A DNA stretch of 64,000 nucleotides from Microbacterium schleiferi (GCF_020781975.1 NZ_JAJGNI010000007.1:1-64000); one strand, 5' to 3'. Positions 33,677 to 42,436 are shown, counted from the stretch's first letter. Program-made: numbers and translations. Notes: generated by a model not told the origin, from the sequence alone.

Positions 33677-34366
33677 TCATCGCAGCGGGTTGTCGAGCTG
33701 CGACAGGCGCAGCACATGACACAGGCCGGTGCGGAACTCCGGTGCCGGAGGCGGGCAGGCAAGGAACACGGTGAACGACACCGGATGCTCGCTCGTGACC
33801 GTCTCGCCGTTCCAGACGCCCTCGCGGTGCCGGGTTCCCTCGATCGTGACCGCGGTCGCACCACGCGGGAGCTGGCCGGGCTGGGCCTGCTCGACCGCGG
33901 TGTCCCATGCCTCGGGCACGAACCAGGACTCGATGGTGAGGTGCTGGGTGGTGGCGTACTTGCGCAGCTCGATCCACGCCTCCCGCGACGGCAGATAGGA
34001 CGCGATGTCGGCGGCGAGGCCGGCCTGCTCGGTGCCGGACGGATCACCCACCGCGAGGATCACGCTGGTGTAGTCCAAGGGCATCAGCCCCGAGCCGGTA
34101 TCCCACGCGAACAGGGCCTCGGCGAGGTTGCGGGCGAACTCGTCGGGATCACTGGACGGTCTGATCTGCGGCAGCCGTGGCGTGCTCGGCCCGGTCTCGC
34201 CCGGCGCGGTGACGGTGGGATCTGATCCGGGATCGGGTGCGGTGGGTCGTTGCGGGCCGGCGATCAGCCCGTAGACGCCGATGCCGACCAGGATCAGCAG
34301 GACGAGGCCGGCGGCGATCACGGCGATCAGGCGGCCACGGGACCAAGAGGCGGGATTCGTCTTCAT
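33677..34366 (-). CDS. Membrane-anchored conjugation protein (VirB8/TcpC-like role)
   Basis: 229 aa. One N-terminal membrane segment (LIAVIAAGLVLLILVGIGVY) after a short basic cytosolic tail, a Pro/Thr-rich linker, then an extracytoplasmic domain of about 160 residues (FARNLAEALFAWDTGSGLMP). Topology and position before the wall hydrolase fit VirB8/TcpC-type scaffold proteins, but sequence alone does not prove it. Thirteen bases separate its stop from the hydrolase start. Confidence 0.65.
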   Translation of the reverse strand: MKTNPASWSRGRLIAVIAAGLVLLILVGIGVYGLIAGPQRPTAPDPGSDPTVTAPGETGPSTPRLPQIRPSSDPDEFARNLAEALFAWDTGSGLMPLDYTSVILAVGDPSGTEQAGLAADIASYLPSREAWIELRKYATTQHLTIESWFVPEAWDTAVEQAQPGQLPRGATAVTIEGTRHREGVWNGETVTSEHPVSFTVFLACPPPAPEFRTGLCHVLRLSQLDNPLR

Positions 34367-34415
34367 ATCGCCAGGTGCTCGCCGCCCGGAACGACGACAG
34401 CGACGGCGACCTGGG

Positions 34416-35435
34416 TCAGAGGGCGCGTAGCAGCGGCCGACCGGCCTGCTCGGCGGCGACGGTGGCGCGGGCGGTGCGGAGCTGATCGACGAACTCGGTG
34501 GTGCCCTCGACTGTGGCGAAGAACGCCTCGGCCTGCTCGTCAGTGAGCTCGACGGCCAGCTCGTCCACGTCGTAGTGGGTCCACCACGCTTCCAGGTCGC
34601 CCCAGGTCAGCACGAACGCCCGCACCGGGTACCGCGCCGGCTCCTCGTCCTCAACGACCGGGCGACGCTTCGGCGTGGCCGGCTTGCTGGCTTTGCTGGC
34701 CTTGGCGGCGTGGACGCGGGCCAGGGCTTCGTCGGCCAGCTCGTGCAACCGCCGGTCCCGCTCGCTGTCCGCCTCGGCTTGGGTGTCGCGCAGGCGCTGG
34801 AAGATCGGGTTGACCGCCGCGCCGGCTTCGATCTGCGCCAGCCCGTCCCGCGCCTGGGCACGCACCGCCTCGGAGACAGTCGGATCGTCGGCCAGGTGTT
34901 GCAGGTAGCCGATCTGTTCCAGCCGGCTGTAGGACGCCGAGCCGGTCACCATCCGCGCCGCCTGCGTCCGAGCATCCCCGAGCTGGTGCTGATCCGATGG
35001 TCCCGCTGAATCGGCGGGACCATGCTGGCCCGGCTCGTGGCCCTCGTGGAACTGGGTCTTGGCCTTGCGGCGGGCGGCGTCCTCGGCCATGAGTTCCTTG
35101 ATCTCCCGGTACAAGGCGGCGGCCTCGATCGGGGTGAGCGGCTTATGGAGCTGGTTGTCGTCCTGCTCGGCCAGCAGATGTCCCAGCCGGTCCGAGATAC
35201 CGGAGCGCACCCACACGCTGACGCGGCGCCAGCCGAGCTTCTTGATCGCCGCCATCCGGCGCGCCCCGCACACCAGCACTCCGTCCGGGGTGATCGTCGG
35301 GGGCTGCAACAGGCCGTCCCGGTCGATCGACGCCGCGAGCGCGTCGAGGTCGCCCAGGTCCGTGCGGTGCCGGTTGCCGATCGTGATGGAGTCCACCGCC
35401 CGTTCCAGCTCGATGTGCCCGGCCGGCGCGCTCAT
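34416..35435 (-). CDS. ParB/RepB-type nuclease-domain protein
   Basis: 339 aa. N-terminal ParB domain: NRHRTDLGDLDALAASIDRDGLLQPP and the nucleotide-binding box GARRMAAIKKLGW. A central HTH region (LTPIEAAALYREIKELM, then GSASYSRLEQIGYL) and an Ala/Lys-rich linker follow, ending in a small acidic domain. No ParA is adjacent in the window. In integrative elements such proteins can stabilise the excised form or regulate transfer genes. ATG overlaps the upstream stop by four bases. Confidence 0.85.
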   Translation of the reverse strand: MSAPAGHIELERAVDSITIGNRHRTDLGDLDALAASIDRDGLLQPPTITPDGVLVCGARRMAAIKKLGWRRVSVWVRSGISDRLGHLLAEQDDNQLHKPLTPIEAAALYREIKELMAEDAARRKAKTQFHEGHEPGQHGPADSAGPSDQHQLGDARTQAARMVTGSASYSRLEQIGYLQHLADDPTVSEAVRAQARDGLAQIEAGAAVNPIFQRLRDTQAEADSERDRRLHELADEALARVHAAKASKASKPATPKRRPVVEDEEPARYPVRAFVLTWGDLEAWWTHYDVDELAVELTDEQAEAFFATVEGTTEFVDQLRTARATVAAEQAGRPLLRAL

Positions 35436-36199
35436 CCCGCACCCCGCGCCTTCGTCGTGCCCGGCGCGGCCAGCGAGAGGGTGAGCACGAGGTCGTCATC
35501 GCGCAGCAGCACCGGCAGCGTCTCGCCGATCAGCAGCCGCAACAGCACGCCCCGTCCCGCGCCGGTCGCCGCGAGCGCCGGGTCCGGACTGCCGAGCAGG
35601 GCGCGCAGCAGCACCGCCCAGGAGCGTCCCGGAAGGTCGATCAGGGCTCGGGCGTGCTTGTCGCGTCGCAGCGTCTCGTAGGCGGTGTGCCGGTTCCCGA
35701 CGCGGGTCAGCGCCACGCAGACGTGCTCCACCGCCGAGCGTGCCGTGCCCTCGGGCCAGTCCAGCAGCATCAGCAGCGTGATCGCGTCCTCCACCGCCGA
35801 CGCCGCGGTGGTCGCCGCCGGCTCGGCCGGTGCCTGCTCTTCGGTGTCGTCGCGGTCGTGGGCGTCCTTGATCTGGAACGCGGGATGGTAGTCGCTCAGG
35901 ACGTTCTCGCGGTCGGAGAGCCGTTCGGGGTCGTGGAAAATCGAGTAGCGGGGCCGGCGTGCCTGGTGGGTCGAGCACAGCAGCCCTTGGCCGCGTTCCT
36001 CGGCGATGCAGGTGATCCGCACCGCGTGCGTGATGACCGCCCACGGGTCATCGGCGGTGCGGGCGGCCTTGGTGCGCATCACGTCGAACGCCGCCGACGC
36101 GGCCTCCCACGGATCGAGCCGGTGCTTGTGCGCCAGCGCCGCGTACTTCTCGGCCGCGAAGACCATCAGCTCTGCCGCTACCGGGTCGTGCTCCCACGC
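35432..36199 (-). pseudogene. Conjugative-element hypothetical gene, 5' end lost at IS3 junction
   Basis: The frame from ATG 36166 gives 244 aa, but coding-like sequence in the same frame continues upstream (AWEHDPVAAELMVFAAEKYA) until it meets the IS3 remnant near 36200. The 5' end and promoter are therefore missing. No family is recognised; it contains a helical core (EDAITLLMLLDWPEGTARSA, RALIDLPGRSWAVLLRALLG). Overlaps parB by four bases. Whether the remainder is expressed is unknown; it would need a promoter from the IS. Confidence 0.65.
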
Positions 36200-37418
36200 G
36201 CCTGCAAGGCGAGATCACGATCGCCGAAGCCGCCCGCCGCGAGAAGGTGTCCGAGCAAGCGATCGGGAACTGGAAGCGCCAGTTCCTCGAGGGCGGCAAG
36301 GCCGGCATCGAGGCGGGCAAGTCCAAACCCTCGACCCGGGAGCAGCAGCTCGAGGATGAGGTCGCGGAGTTGACGCAGGCCCTCGGTGAGGCGGCGGTCG
36401 AGATCCGGGTGTGGAAGAAGAGCGCGGAGGGCCGGCTGGGCCCTTCGAGGACCTCGAGGTGATCCGTTTGGAGGCGGGCATGCCGACGTCGAGGTTCTGC
36501 AAGCTGACGGGCGTGCCCGAGCGTTCGTATCGCCGCTGGCAGGCCAAAGCGAGAGCGGATCGCCCGCCGAAGGGTCCGTGGCCGCAGCCCGCGCGGGACG
36601 CGGCCAGGCCGCTCGCGACCAAGCACGCGCTGGCGCATCCGGCGTGGGGTCATCGGAAGATCTGGGCGATGACCCGCCACGACGGGCACCGGGTGTCGCA
36701 GGCGACCGTGCTGCGCCTGCTGCGCGATGACGGGCTGATCCTGCCGTCGGAGTATCAGAAGCAGCGCCGTGAGCTCGCGAGAGACCGTAAGGCGGCGTTC
36801 GCGAGGAACCCGACGGGCCCGAACCAGGTGTGGCAGCTGGACTTCAGCGAGTTCGAGACCACCCAGGGTGGGACGTGGCGGATCGCGGGGTGCCGGGATT
36901 GGTTCTCCAAGGTCGAGCACCCCTTCCATACCTCGCCCACGGCGAACCAGCATGACGCGATCGCCGCCGTCGAGCTCGCCCTGACCGACTACGAGCGCAT
37001 GTTCGGGCACCCCCTCGTCGATCAGTGTCAGGTCGACCCGGAGACCGGCGAGCTGCTGCCGGTCGTGACCCTCGTGACTGACAATGGTGGCCCGTTCCGG
37101 TCGATGAACTTCGAGTTGTTCATCTTGCGTCACCCCGAGCTGCGGCACGTCCGCACTCGGGTGAAATCGCCCGGGCAGAACGGGTCACGCGAACGCGGGT
37201 TCGGGACGCTGAAGTATGAGCGGCTGTTCCTCGACGAGATCCCCGACGCGTTGACCCTGATCGAGCGCGCCGAGGACTACCGGGTCGAGTACAACACCGA
37301 GCGGCCTCACGAGGCGATCGCCTGGAACCGGCCGATGGAGGTGCACCTGGGCCTGGCCGACCCCACCATCCCCACCTTCGAAAGAGAAGAAATCCTGCCA
37401 ACTACTTGCCGCGGGACA
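36200..37418 (+). mobile_element. IS3-family insertion sequence, left end deleted
   Basis: Contains the 3' part of orfA and a complete orfB. The right end is recognisable as ...GGGACA at 37413-37418 (TGTCCC outward). The left end and the first 30 or so codons of orfA are missing, and the DNA joins directly to a truncated conjugation gene. One deletion thus removed both the IS end and the neighbouring gene's start. The left boundary is accurate to about five bases. Confidence 0.75.
36202..36462 (+). pseudogene. IS3-family transposase orfA, 5'-truncated
   Basis: Reads LQGEITIAEAARREKVSEQA then NWKRQFLEGGKAG and the leucine-zipper part (LEDEVAELTQALGEAAVEIR) before the stop. This is the HTH/leucine-zipper protein of IS3 elements, but the first part of the HTH domain and the start codon are missing. 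The stop overlaps the orfB start (GTGA). A programmed frameshift normally makes the OrfAB fusion; here only the remnant could be made from GTG 36247. Confidence 0.8.
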
Positions 37419-37439
37419 CTTTTGATGCTGCCGAGATAG
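36459..37439 (+). CDS. IS3-family transposase orfB (DDE integrase)
   Basis: About 326 aa. HTH_21-like region (LATKHALAHPAWGHRKIWAM) then the rve catalytic core: Asp in VWQLDFSEFET, Asp in LVTDNGGPFRS and Glu in GSRERGFGTLKYE, so the DDE triad is intact. The last residues run across the right inverted repeat. GTG overlaps the orfA stop; a start at 36411 in the overlap is also open. With orfA truncated, autonomous transposition is unlikely. Confidence 0.88.
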   Translation: MIRLEAGMPTSRFCKLTGVPERSYRRWQAKARADRPPKGPWPQPARDAARPLATKHALAHPAWGHRKIWAMTRHDGHRVSQATVLRLLRDDGLILPSEYQKQRRELARDRKAAFARNPTGPNQVWQLDFSEFETTQGGTWRIAGCRDWFSKVEHPFHTSPTANQHDAIAAVELALTDYERMFGHPLVDQCQVDPETGELLPVVTLVTDNGGPFRSMNFELFILRHPELRHVRTRVKSPGQNGSRERGFGTLKYERLFLDEIPDALTLIERAEDYRVEYNTERPHEAIAWNRPMEVHLGLADPTIPTFEREEILPTTCRGTLLMLPR

Positions 37440-37544
37440 ATCTCGACAGTTAGGTGCGACAGCGATGCACGATGCATGGTTCTCGGCGCGGAGATTCTTC
37501 TGCGCGAGCGGGAATAAATCTGCGTGCTCGTGCGTCACCCAGAG

Positions 37545-37569
37545 TAAAATTGAGTCGAGGTGACTCAAT
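37545..37569 (+). promoter_or_regulatory. HAIR-like HspR operator overlapping the hsp20 promoter
   Basis: ATTGAGT, 7 nt, ACTCAAT (37549-37569) is a perfect inverted repeat with the arm and spacer geometry of the HspR operator HAIR (CTTGAGT-N7-ACTCAAG). Only the outermost base differs. A TAAAAT box (37545-37550) overlaps it, and hsp20 begins 17 bases downstream. Binding of a repressor here would block RNA polymerase. Confidence 0.8.
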
Positions 37570-37585
37570 ACACGAGAGGAGAGTG

Positions 37586-38086
37586 ATGATGCTGTTCGAT
37601 ACGTTCAAGGAACTGGACCGGATCAGCTCGGCGTTCTTCTCCGGGTTCCCGGAGTCTGCGCTGAGTTCCGCGCCGATCAACCTCTACCGGGAGGATGATC
37701 GTTATGTAGTGGAGGCCGATCTTCCGGGGTTCGACACGTCGTCGATCGACGTCTCCGCTGAGGCGGGGCTGCTGACCATCCGCGCGGACCGCGATACCTC
37801 ACGGGAGGACCGCGGCGAGCGCTGGCTGGTCCGCGAGCGCAGTTCCGCGCGCGTGGTTCGGCAGCTTGCGCTGAGCGACGAGGTGGATCTGGATGCGATC
37901 GCGGCCGACTATCGAGATGGCGTTCTGAAGATCACGCTGCCGGTGAGAGCCGATGCGCTCCCGCGCAAGGTCGCTGTCGCCGTCGAAGGATCCTCGTCCT
38001 CTACCCCGCACGCGATCGGGGCGGGCGTGGCCGAGAAGGAGGTCGCGGACCCAAAAGCCCGACCCGCGCATTCGGTCGACTCCTGA
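37586..38086 (+). CDS. hsp20: Small heat-shock protein, Hsp20/alpha-crystallin family
   Basis: 166 aa. The alpha-crystallin domain spans residues about 30-125: PINLYREDDRYVVEADLPGF, SIDVSAEAGLLTIRADR, then the signature DYRDGVLKITLPV. It ends in a disordered C-terminal tail. ATP-independent holdase that keeps unfolding proteins soluble. The start is the first of two ATG codons after GAGGAG. A HAIR-like operator lies directly upstream, and an HspR-like regulator is encoded 7 kb away in the same island. A GC-rich hairpin follows the gene. Confidence 0.95.
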   Translation: MMLFDTFKELDRISSAFFSGFPESALSSAPINLYREDDRYVVEADLPGFDTSSIDVSAEAGLLTIRADRDTSREDRGERWLVRERSSARVVRQLALSDEVDLDAIAADYRDGVLKITLPVRADALPRKVAVAVEGSSSSTPHAIGAGVAEKEVADPKARPAHSVDS

Positions 38087-38096
38087 CCCGGTGGCT

Positions 38097-38122
38097 GCCC
38101 GGGGCCCGGAAGGGCCCCGGGC
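38097..38122 (+). terminator. GC-rich hairpin after hsp20
   Basis: Perfect 11-bp stem (GCCCGGGGCCC and complement) with a GGAA tetraloop, eleven bases after the hsp20 stop. No T-tract follows, so it may terminate only partly or protect the hsp20 message while letting the redox genes be transcribed. Confidence 0.65.
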
Positions 38123-38183
38123 TCCGGATGCGCGGGAACGTTCCCGTTCACGTCGTCCGTTCTCGGAGAACGGGGGTTGCGTG

Positions 38184-38831
38184 ATGGACGCCTTCGATCT
38201 GTTGGACTCGGCGACGAGCATCGAGACCGCCCCCGTCGTAGAGCCTGCGGACGATCTGGCTGCGGTTCGCGAACTCTATCGGAGCGCGCCTCCGATGGGC
38301 GGATCCCGGGTGACGACGGGTCTGGAGCCGGGGACGCGGGCGCCGGACTTCGCGCTCCCGGCCGCGGACGGCACGATCGTGCGGCTCTCGGAGCTGCGCG
38401 GGTCTCCGGTGGCGCTGGTGTTTTATCCGTTGGACTGGAGTCCGGGATGCAGTGTGCAACTGGAGCTGTACCAACAGGAGTATGACGAGTTCGCATCCCG
38501 CGGCATCCGGCTGCTGGGCATCTCGGTCGACTCGATCTACAGTCATGGCGCGTGGGCTGCGGTGCGCGGCATCCGCTACCCGCTGCTGAGCGACTTCCAG
38601 CCACGGGGTGAGACGGCCCGCGCGTACAACGTGTGGCGGAACGCCGACGGGCACAGCGAACGCGCCGTCTACTTGGTCGACGCCGACGGGATCATCCGCT
38701 GGGCTCACGTGTCCGAGCGGCTGAAGGAGCTGCCGGACTTCGACGCGCTCGTTGACGCCCTCGACCTCGTCGCGGTCGAGGAGCACAACGACGACAACGA
38801 GCGCAACAACGACGACAAGGAGGTGCAGTGA
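38184..38831 (+). CDS. Peroxiredoxin, AhpC/TSA family
   Basis: 215 aa. Thioredoxin-fold peroxidase: GTRAPDFALPAADGTIVRLS opens the domain, and the peroxidatic motif PLDWSPGCSVQ near residue 90 holds the active-site Cys (Ser replaces the usual Thr). A second conserved Cys for an intramolecular disulfide is not evident, so it may be a 1-Cys type needing a partner thiol. The acidic/Asn-rich C-terminal tail (EEHNDDNERNNDDKEVQ) is unusual. The stop overlaps the glutaredoxin start, forming a three-gene redox operon with thioredoxin. Confidence 0.9.
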   Translation: MDAFDLLDSATSIETAPVVEPADDLAAVRELYRSAPPMGGSRVTTGLEPGTRAPDFALPAADGTIVRLSELRGSPVALVFYPLDWSPGCSVQLELYQQEYDEFASRGIRLLGISVDSIYSHGAWAAVRGIRYPLLSDFQPRGETARAYNVWRNADGHSERAVYLVDADGIIRWAHVSERLKELPDFDALVDALDLVAVEEHNDDNERNNDDKEVQ

Positions 38832-39136
38832 TGACGATCTGGGATGTCACCCCCACCCGCCCTCGGCGCGCGCCCCGCACGCGAACGGTGCCGGTGGCGA
38901 TCTACGGCAACCGCTGGTGCGGGATCACGCAGCTGATCCGCCGGGCGCTGGATCGGGCAGGTGTCGGATACGATTACGTCGACCTCGACGACCATCCCTC
39001 CGTGCATGCACGCCTGGAGGCGCTAACGGGCGGACGGCTGCGCACTCCGGTCGTGCACATCGACGGGGAGTGGCTCATGGAGCCCAGCCTCCGCCAGGTC
39101 CATGCCGTCCTCGCCCGGCACGGGGTGTGGCTGTGA
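38831..39136 (+). CDS. Glutaredoxin-like protein
   Basis: 101 aa. Thioredoxin fold with YGNRWCGITQLIRRALDRAG near residue 26: a single Cys followed by Gly-Ile-Thr, so a monothiol-type site rather than CPYC. The cis-Pro segment is LRTPVVHIDG. ATG 38831 is preferred because AAGGAGG lies six bases upstream; it overlaps the peroxiredoxin stop. It may reduce the neighbouring peroxiredoxin (actinobacteria may use mycothiol in place of glutathione). Confidence 0.85.
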   Translation: MTIWDVTPTRPRRAPRTRTVPVAIYGNRWCGITQLIRRALDRAGVGYDYVDLDDHPSVHARLEALTGGRLRTPVVHIDGEWLMEPSLRQVHAVLARHGVWL

Positions 39137-39555
39137 GCGTCGTGACGTGCCCGGGGTGCGCGGCGAAGAACCGCGTGCCCCAGGCGCGTCCGGGCAGGGT
39201 GCGCTGCGCCAAATGCCACACCGACCTGCCCTGGCTCGTGGACGCCGACGATGACTCGTTTGACACGGTGGTCGGGGAGGCGACACTCCCCGTGCTGGTG
39301 GACGTGTGGGCGCCCTGGTGCGGCCCGTGCCGGCAGATCTCGCCGGTCGTGGACCAGCTCTCCCGCGACCTCGCCGGACGCCTCAAGGTCGCCAAGGTCA
39401 ACGCGGACACTTCGCCACGCATCTCCCAACGCCACGCCGTCTCCTCGATCCCCACCCTTCTGGTCTACCGCGACGGGGAAGAAGTAGACCGCATGGTCGG
39501 CGCCGTTCCCGCGCCGCAGCTGCGCGCCTGGGTCGAACGTTCCCTCAACACCTGA
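39133..39555 (+). CDS. trxC: Thioredoxin with N-terminal zinc finger (TrxC/thioredoxin-2 type)
   Basis: 140 aa. N-terminal CPGC and CAKC form the zinc-binding module typical of thioredoxin-2; the catalytic WAPWCGPCRQISP is complete and the cis-Pro segment is VSSIPTLLVYRDG. GTG start overlaps the glutaredoxin stop by four bases. Likely electron donor to the peroxiredoxin two genes upstream. Zinc-finger thioredoxins are associated with oxidative and heat stress. Confidence 0.93.
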   Translation: MSVVTCPGCAAKNRVPQARPGRVRCAKCHTDLPWLVDADDDSFDTVVGEATLPVLVDVWAPWCGPCRQISPVVDQLSRDLAGRLKVAKVNADTSPRISQRHAVSSIPTLLVYRDGEEVDRMVGAVPAPQLRAWVERSLNT

Positions 39556-39600
39556 CAGAACCCAATTAGGCGATGGCATCCGCACGGCGGAACGCATGGC

Positions 39601-39867
39601 TCAGAGCCCAGTGCCGACGTCCAGCAGGAAGTTGAGCCAGGCCACGCCGGCCCCGGCCAGCATCGCAGCGCCGACCGCGGCGAACAGTCCTGTGCGGGCT
39701 TTGGTCGCGGCTTGGTGACTGCCACAGGATGATGCGACCGCCCACGCGATGGCGCAGACGATGAGCATGAGCACAGCGGTGACGAGGACAGCCATGAGCA
39801 GCGCGCCGACGATCTCGTGGAGCTGGGCAGCACCCCCGACGCCACCGAGGTCGGGGAACACGTCCAT
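39601..39867 (-). CDS. Orphan VirB2/TrbC-like conjugation protein cut off from its operon
   Basis: 88 aa. Same length, topology and start motif as the pilin-like gene at 31760-32026 (MDVFPDLGGVGGAAQLHEIV, then two hydrophobic segments). An IS256-family element begins two bases upstream of its ATG. The sequence CTGATG at the start retains the TGATG stop-start overlap seen in the intact operon, so the upstream hydrolase-like gene was lost except for its stop codon. No ribosome site or promoter of its own is left. It appears to be a remnant of a conjugative element. Confidence 0.8.
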   Translation of the reverse strand: MDVFPDLGGVGGAAQLHEIVGALLMAVLVTAVLMLIVCAIAWAVASSCGSHQAATKARTGLFAAVGAAMLAGAGVAWLNFLLDVGTGL

Positions 39868-39869
39868 CA

Positions 39870-41208
39870 GGGTGTGTCCGATTAACGGTGGATCTGGCCG
39901 AGCGCATGGTTAGTCGATTCGGCCTTCGAATGCGATCGCGAACGCATTCAGTGCCGGCTTCCACCTCGTCGCCCAGCGTGCCCTGCCCCTGCCGGTGGGG
40001 TCAAGCGAGCGGGTCACGAGGTAGAGGCACTTCAGCGCCGCAGCGTCGTTGGGGAAGTGCCCGCGCGCCCTCACGGCGCGGCGGTAGCGGGCGTTGAGGG
40101 ACTCGATCGCGTTTGTCGAGCAGATGACCCGGCGGATCTCGACGTCCCAGTCCAGGAACGGCACGAACTCGGACCACGCGTTCTGCCAGAGCTTCGTGAT
40201 CGCTGGATACTGCCCGCCCCACTTCGCGTCGAACTCCTCGAACCGCTCGACCGCGGCAGCCTCGGTCGGGGCGGTATAGACGGGGCGGAGGTCCTTGCCC
40301 ATCTCTTCCCAGTAGTGCCGGGACGCGAACCGGAACGTGTTACGGATCAGATGGATGATGCAGGTCTGCACCGTCGCGAGCGGCCACGCCGTGTTGATCG
40401 ACTCTGGCAGACCCTTGAGGCCGTCGCAGACGACGATGCACACGTCCTCGACGCCGCGGTTCTTGATCTCGGTGAGGACACCGAGCGCCTCACCGCCATC
40501 GCCGGCCCAGATGCCGAGGATGTCGCGTTCCCCGTTCACGGTCACGCCGACGGCGAGATAGAACGGTTTGTTGCGCACCTGCCCGTCCCGGACCTTCACC
40601 ACCAGAGCATCAATGAACACCACAGGATAGACGCGATCCAGCGGACGGTTCTGCCATTCGGTCATCTCCTCGATCACCTTGTCCGTGATCCTCGAGATCG
40701 TGTCCTTGGACACCGACGCCCCGTAGACGTCGTCGAAGTGCGCGGCGACCTCCCCGGTCGTCAGCCCACGCGCGGTGAGCGAGAGCACGATCTCGTCGAC
40801 CCCGGTCAACCGCCGCTGCCGCTTCTTGACGATCTTCGGGTCGAACGACCCGTCCCGGTCCCGAGGAACCTCGATCTGAACGGGACCAACCTCGGTCAGC
40901 ACGGTCTTCGACCTCGTCCCGTTGCGCGCATTCTCGCTGGTCGACACAGCGTGCTTCTCATAGCCGGGGTGCTCGGTCATCTCCGCCTCGAGCGCCGTCT
41001 CCAGCACCCGCTTCGTCAGTCCGTTCAGCAACCCGTCCGGGCCGACGAGGTCGACGCCCCGTTCCTTCGCTTGCTTCAGCAGCTGCTCCGCGAGCTGCTG
41101 CTCGTCGATGATCTCCCCCCGTCACAGGATCGATCATCTCGATGACATCGGTCATCACCCTTCCTTTCGGTCAGGCCCGACCAGATCCACCGTTAGTCAG
41201 ACAGTCCC
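39870..41208 (-). mobile_element. IS256-family insertion sequence, copy 1
   Basis: 1339 bp bounded by imperfect inverted repeats: GGGTGTGTCCGATTAACGG at the transposase 3' side and GGGACTGTCTGACTAACGG at the 5' side, both continuing into TGGATCTGG. No matching 8-bp target duplication: the flanks are GTCCATCA and GTCATGTC. Related to, but not identical with, copy 2 at 47133 and in opposite orientation. Its ends abut the pilin-like gene and the glycosyltransferase stop codon. Confidence 0.9.
39910..41155 (-). pseudogene. IS256-family (mutator) transposase, frameshifted at a G6 run, copy 1
   Basis: The N-terminus (MTDVIEMIDPVTG) is in one frame and the rest from ...LNGLTKRVLETALEAEMTEH in another. 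The switch is at six G residues (CCCCCC at 41115-41120 on the plus strand), where five would keep frame. The downstream frame holds the mutator core: Asp in VVFIDALVVKVRDG, Asp in VVCDGLKGLPES and Glu in CSTNAIESLNARY. Relative to copy 2 it lacks four codons (GDGGEALGV instead of GDGGEGAKFWLGV). Either decayed or expressed by slippage on the G-run. Confidence 0.8.
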
Positions 41209-41209
41209 G

Positions 41210-42361
41210 TCATGTCCTGTCGCTCCGCCTCCGGGGTTCCGATGCGTCGGCGGTCCCGGTCATTGTTCGAATCTCCGCGGTTCCCTCGGCAAGCATGCGG
41301 TAGATGCGCTCGTATCCCGCGGCCATCACGGGGAGGTCGAAGCGTTGCTCGGCATCGTTCCGGCACATATGCGGGTCGATCTCCGAGGCGCGCTGGACCG
41401 CCTCGACGAGCTGGTCGGCAGCGTCGGCGATGAAACCGTTCTCCCCATGTCGCACGATCTCGGGGACGCTTCCCCGGCGCGTGGCGATCACGGGCGTGCC
41501 GCAGGCGAGCGCTTCAGCCATCACCATCCCGAAGGGCTCCTCCCACTGGATCGGGAACAGCAGGCACGCGGCGTTCGCGAACAGTTCGCGTTTGAGGTGC
41601 GTATCGGCCTCGCCGATGTATTCGGCGTCGTGGGAGAGCAGGGGGCGGACTTCTCGGTCGAAGTACGCCTTCTCCGAGGGTTCGGTGAGCTTTCCGGCGA
41701 GGATGATCTTCCGCCCTGCGCGACGGGCGGTCTCGATGGCGACGTGCGCTCCCTTGTCGGGGCTGAACCGACCCAGCCAGAGCACCGTGTCCGACTTCTG
41801 CTCTCGGAAGGGGAAGGCCGCGACATCGATGGCGTTGTGGACGGTGCCCACCCAGTTCAGCTCTGGTGCCTGTCGTCGCTGGGCGTCGGAGATCGCGATG
41901 ATGCCGACCGTCGATCCGAGGCGACGGTGGTAATCACCGTTCTCACCGGCGACCGGACCATGCATGGTCACGACGGTGGGCTGTCGTCGGTGCCGCGCGA
42001 GCAGCGGGCCGGCCGCGGAATGATCGTGGACTATGTCCACGTCGAGTTCGTCCATGATCCGTCCTACTTCGGCGGCGAGCACGAGCTCGGGCATCACGCT
42101 CGATCCGAGCAGATGCGACGGAGGCGTGTCGTACACGGGTCTGAAGTCCTGTGCGCGCGTTCTGGACCTGCCGGACCCGACGAGGGTGACCTCGTGCCCG
42201 CGGTCGACCAATTGGTCGACCAGTCCGGCCACGACAGTCTCGGTGCCTCCGTATCCCGCGGGGGGAAGCTCGAACCATGGCGGCGCGATCATGCCGATCT
42301 TGAGCGGTTGCCCGCTCTCGTGCGGTGTCGCGGTGTCTTGCCGTTCGACGATGAGTGACAT
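41210..42361 (-). CDS. Glycosyltransferase family 4-type protein
   Basis: 383 aa, GT-B fold. N-terminal Rossmann part begins IGMIAPPWFELPPAGYGGTE, a glycine-rich acceptor loop typical of GT4 enzymes. The donor-binding half has VLWLGRFSPDKG and the E-x7-E signature EEPFGMVMAEALACGTPV. It transfers a sugar from a nucleotide-sugar to an acceptor in the cytosol; substrate unknown. Its stop codon begins two bases outside IS256 copy 1. Divergent from the glycogen-debranching-like gene, from which it is separated by a HAIR-like inverted repeat, so the two are probably co-regulated, perhaps in trehalose or glycogen-type osmolyte metabolism. Confidence 0.88.
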   Translation of the reverse strand: MSLIVERQDTATPHESGQPLKIGMIAPPWFELPPAGYGGTETVVAGLVDQLVDRGHEVTLVGSGRSRTRAQDFRPVYDTPPSHLLGSSVMPELVLAAEVGRIMDELDVDIVHDHSAAGPLLARHRRQPTVVTMHGPVAGENGDYHRRLGSTVGIIAISDAQRRQAPELNWVGTVHNAIDVAAFPFREQKSDTVLWLGRFSPDKGAHVAIETARRAGRKIILAGKLTEPSEKAYFDREVRPLLSHDAEYIGEADTHLKRELFANAACLLFPIQWEEPFGMVMAEALACGTPVIATRRGSVPEIVRHGENGFIADAADQLVEAVQRASEIDPHMCRNDAEQRFDLPVMAAGYERIYRMLAEGTAEIRTMTGTADASEPRRRSDRT

Positions 42362-42436
42362 GAGTTACTCCCAAGAGTGTTCGTTCCCGGAATCACATCT
42401 CCCTTCCCCATCGAAGAGTTGCTCGCACTATAGATC

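Noticed and set aside
36048-37148. Long minus-strand open frame across the IS3 element
   Set aside because: It is the complement of the orfB and conjugation-gene frames, with Arg/Pro-rich composition and no recognisable domain.
39870-41208. Target-site duplication around IS256 copy 1
   Set aside because: The 8-bp flanks (GTCCATCA and GTCATGTC) do not match.
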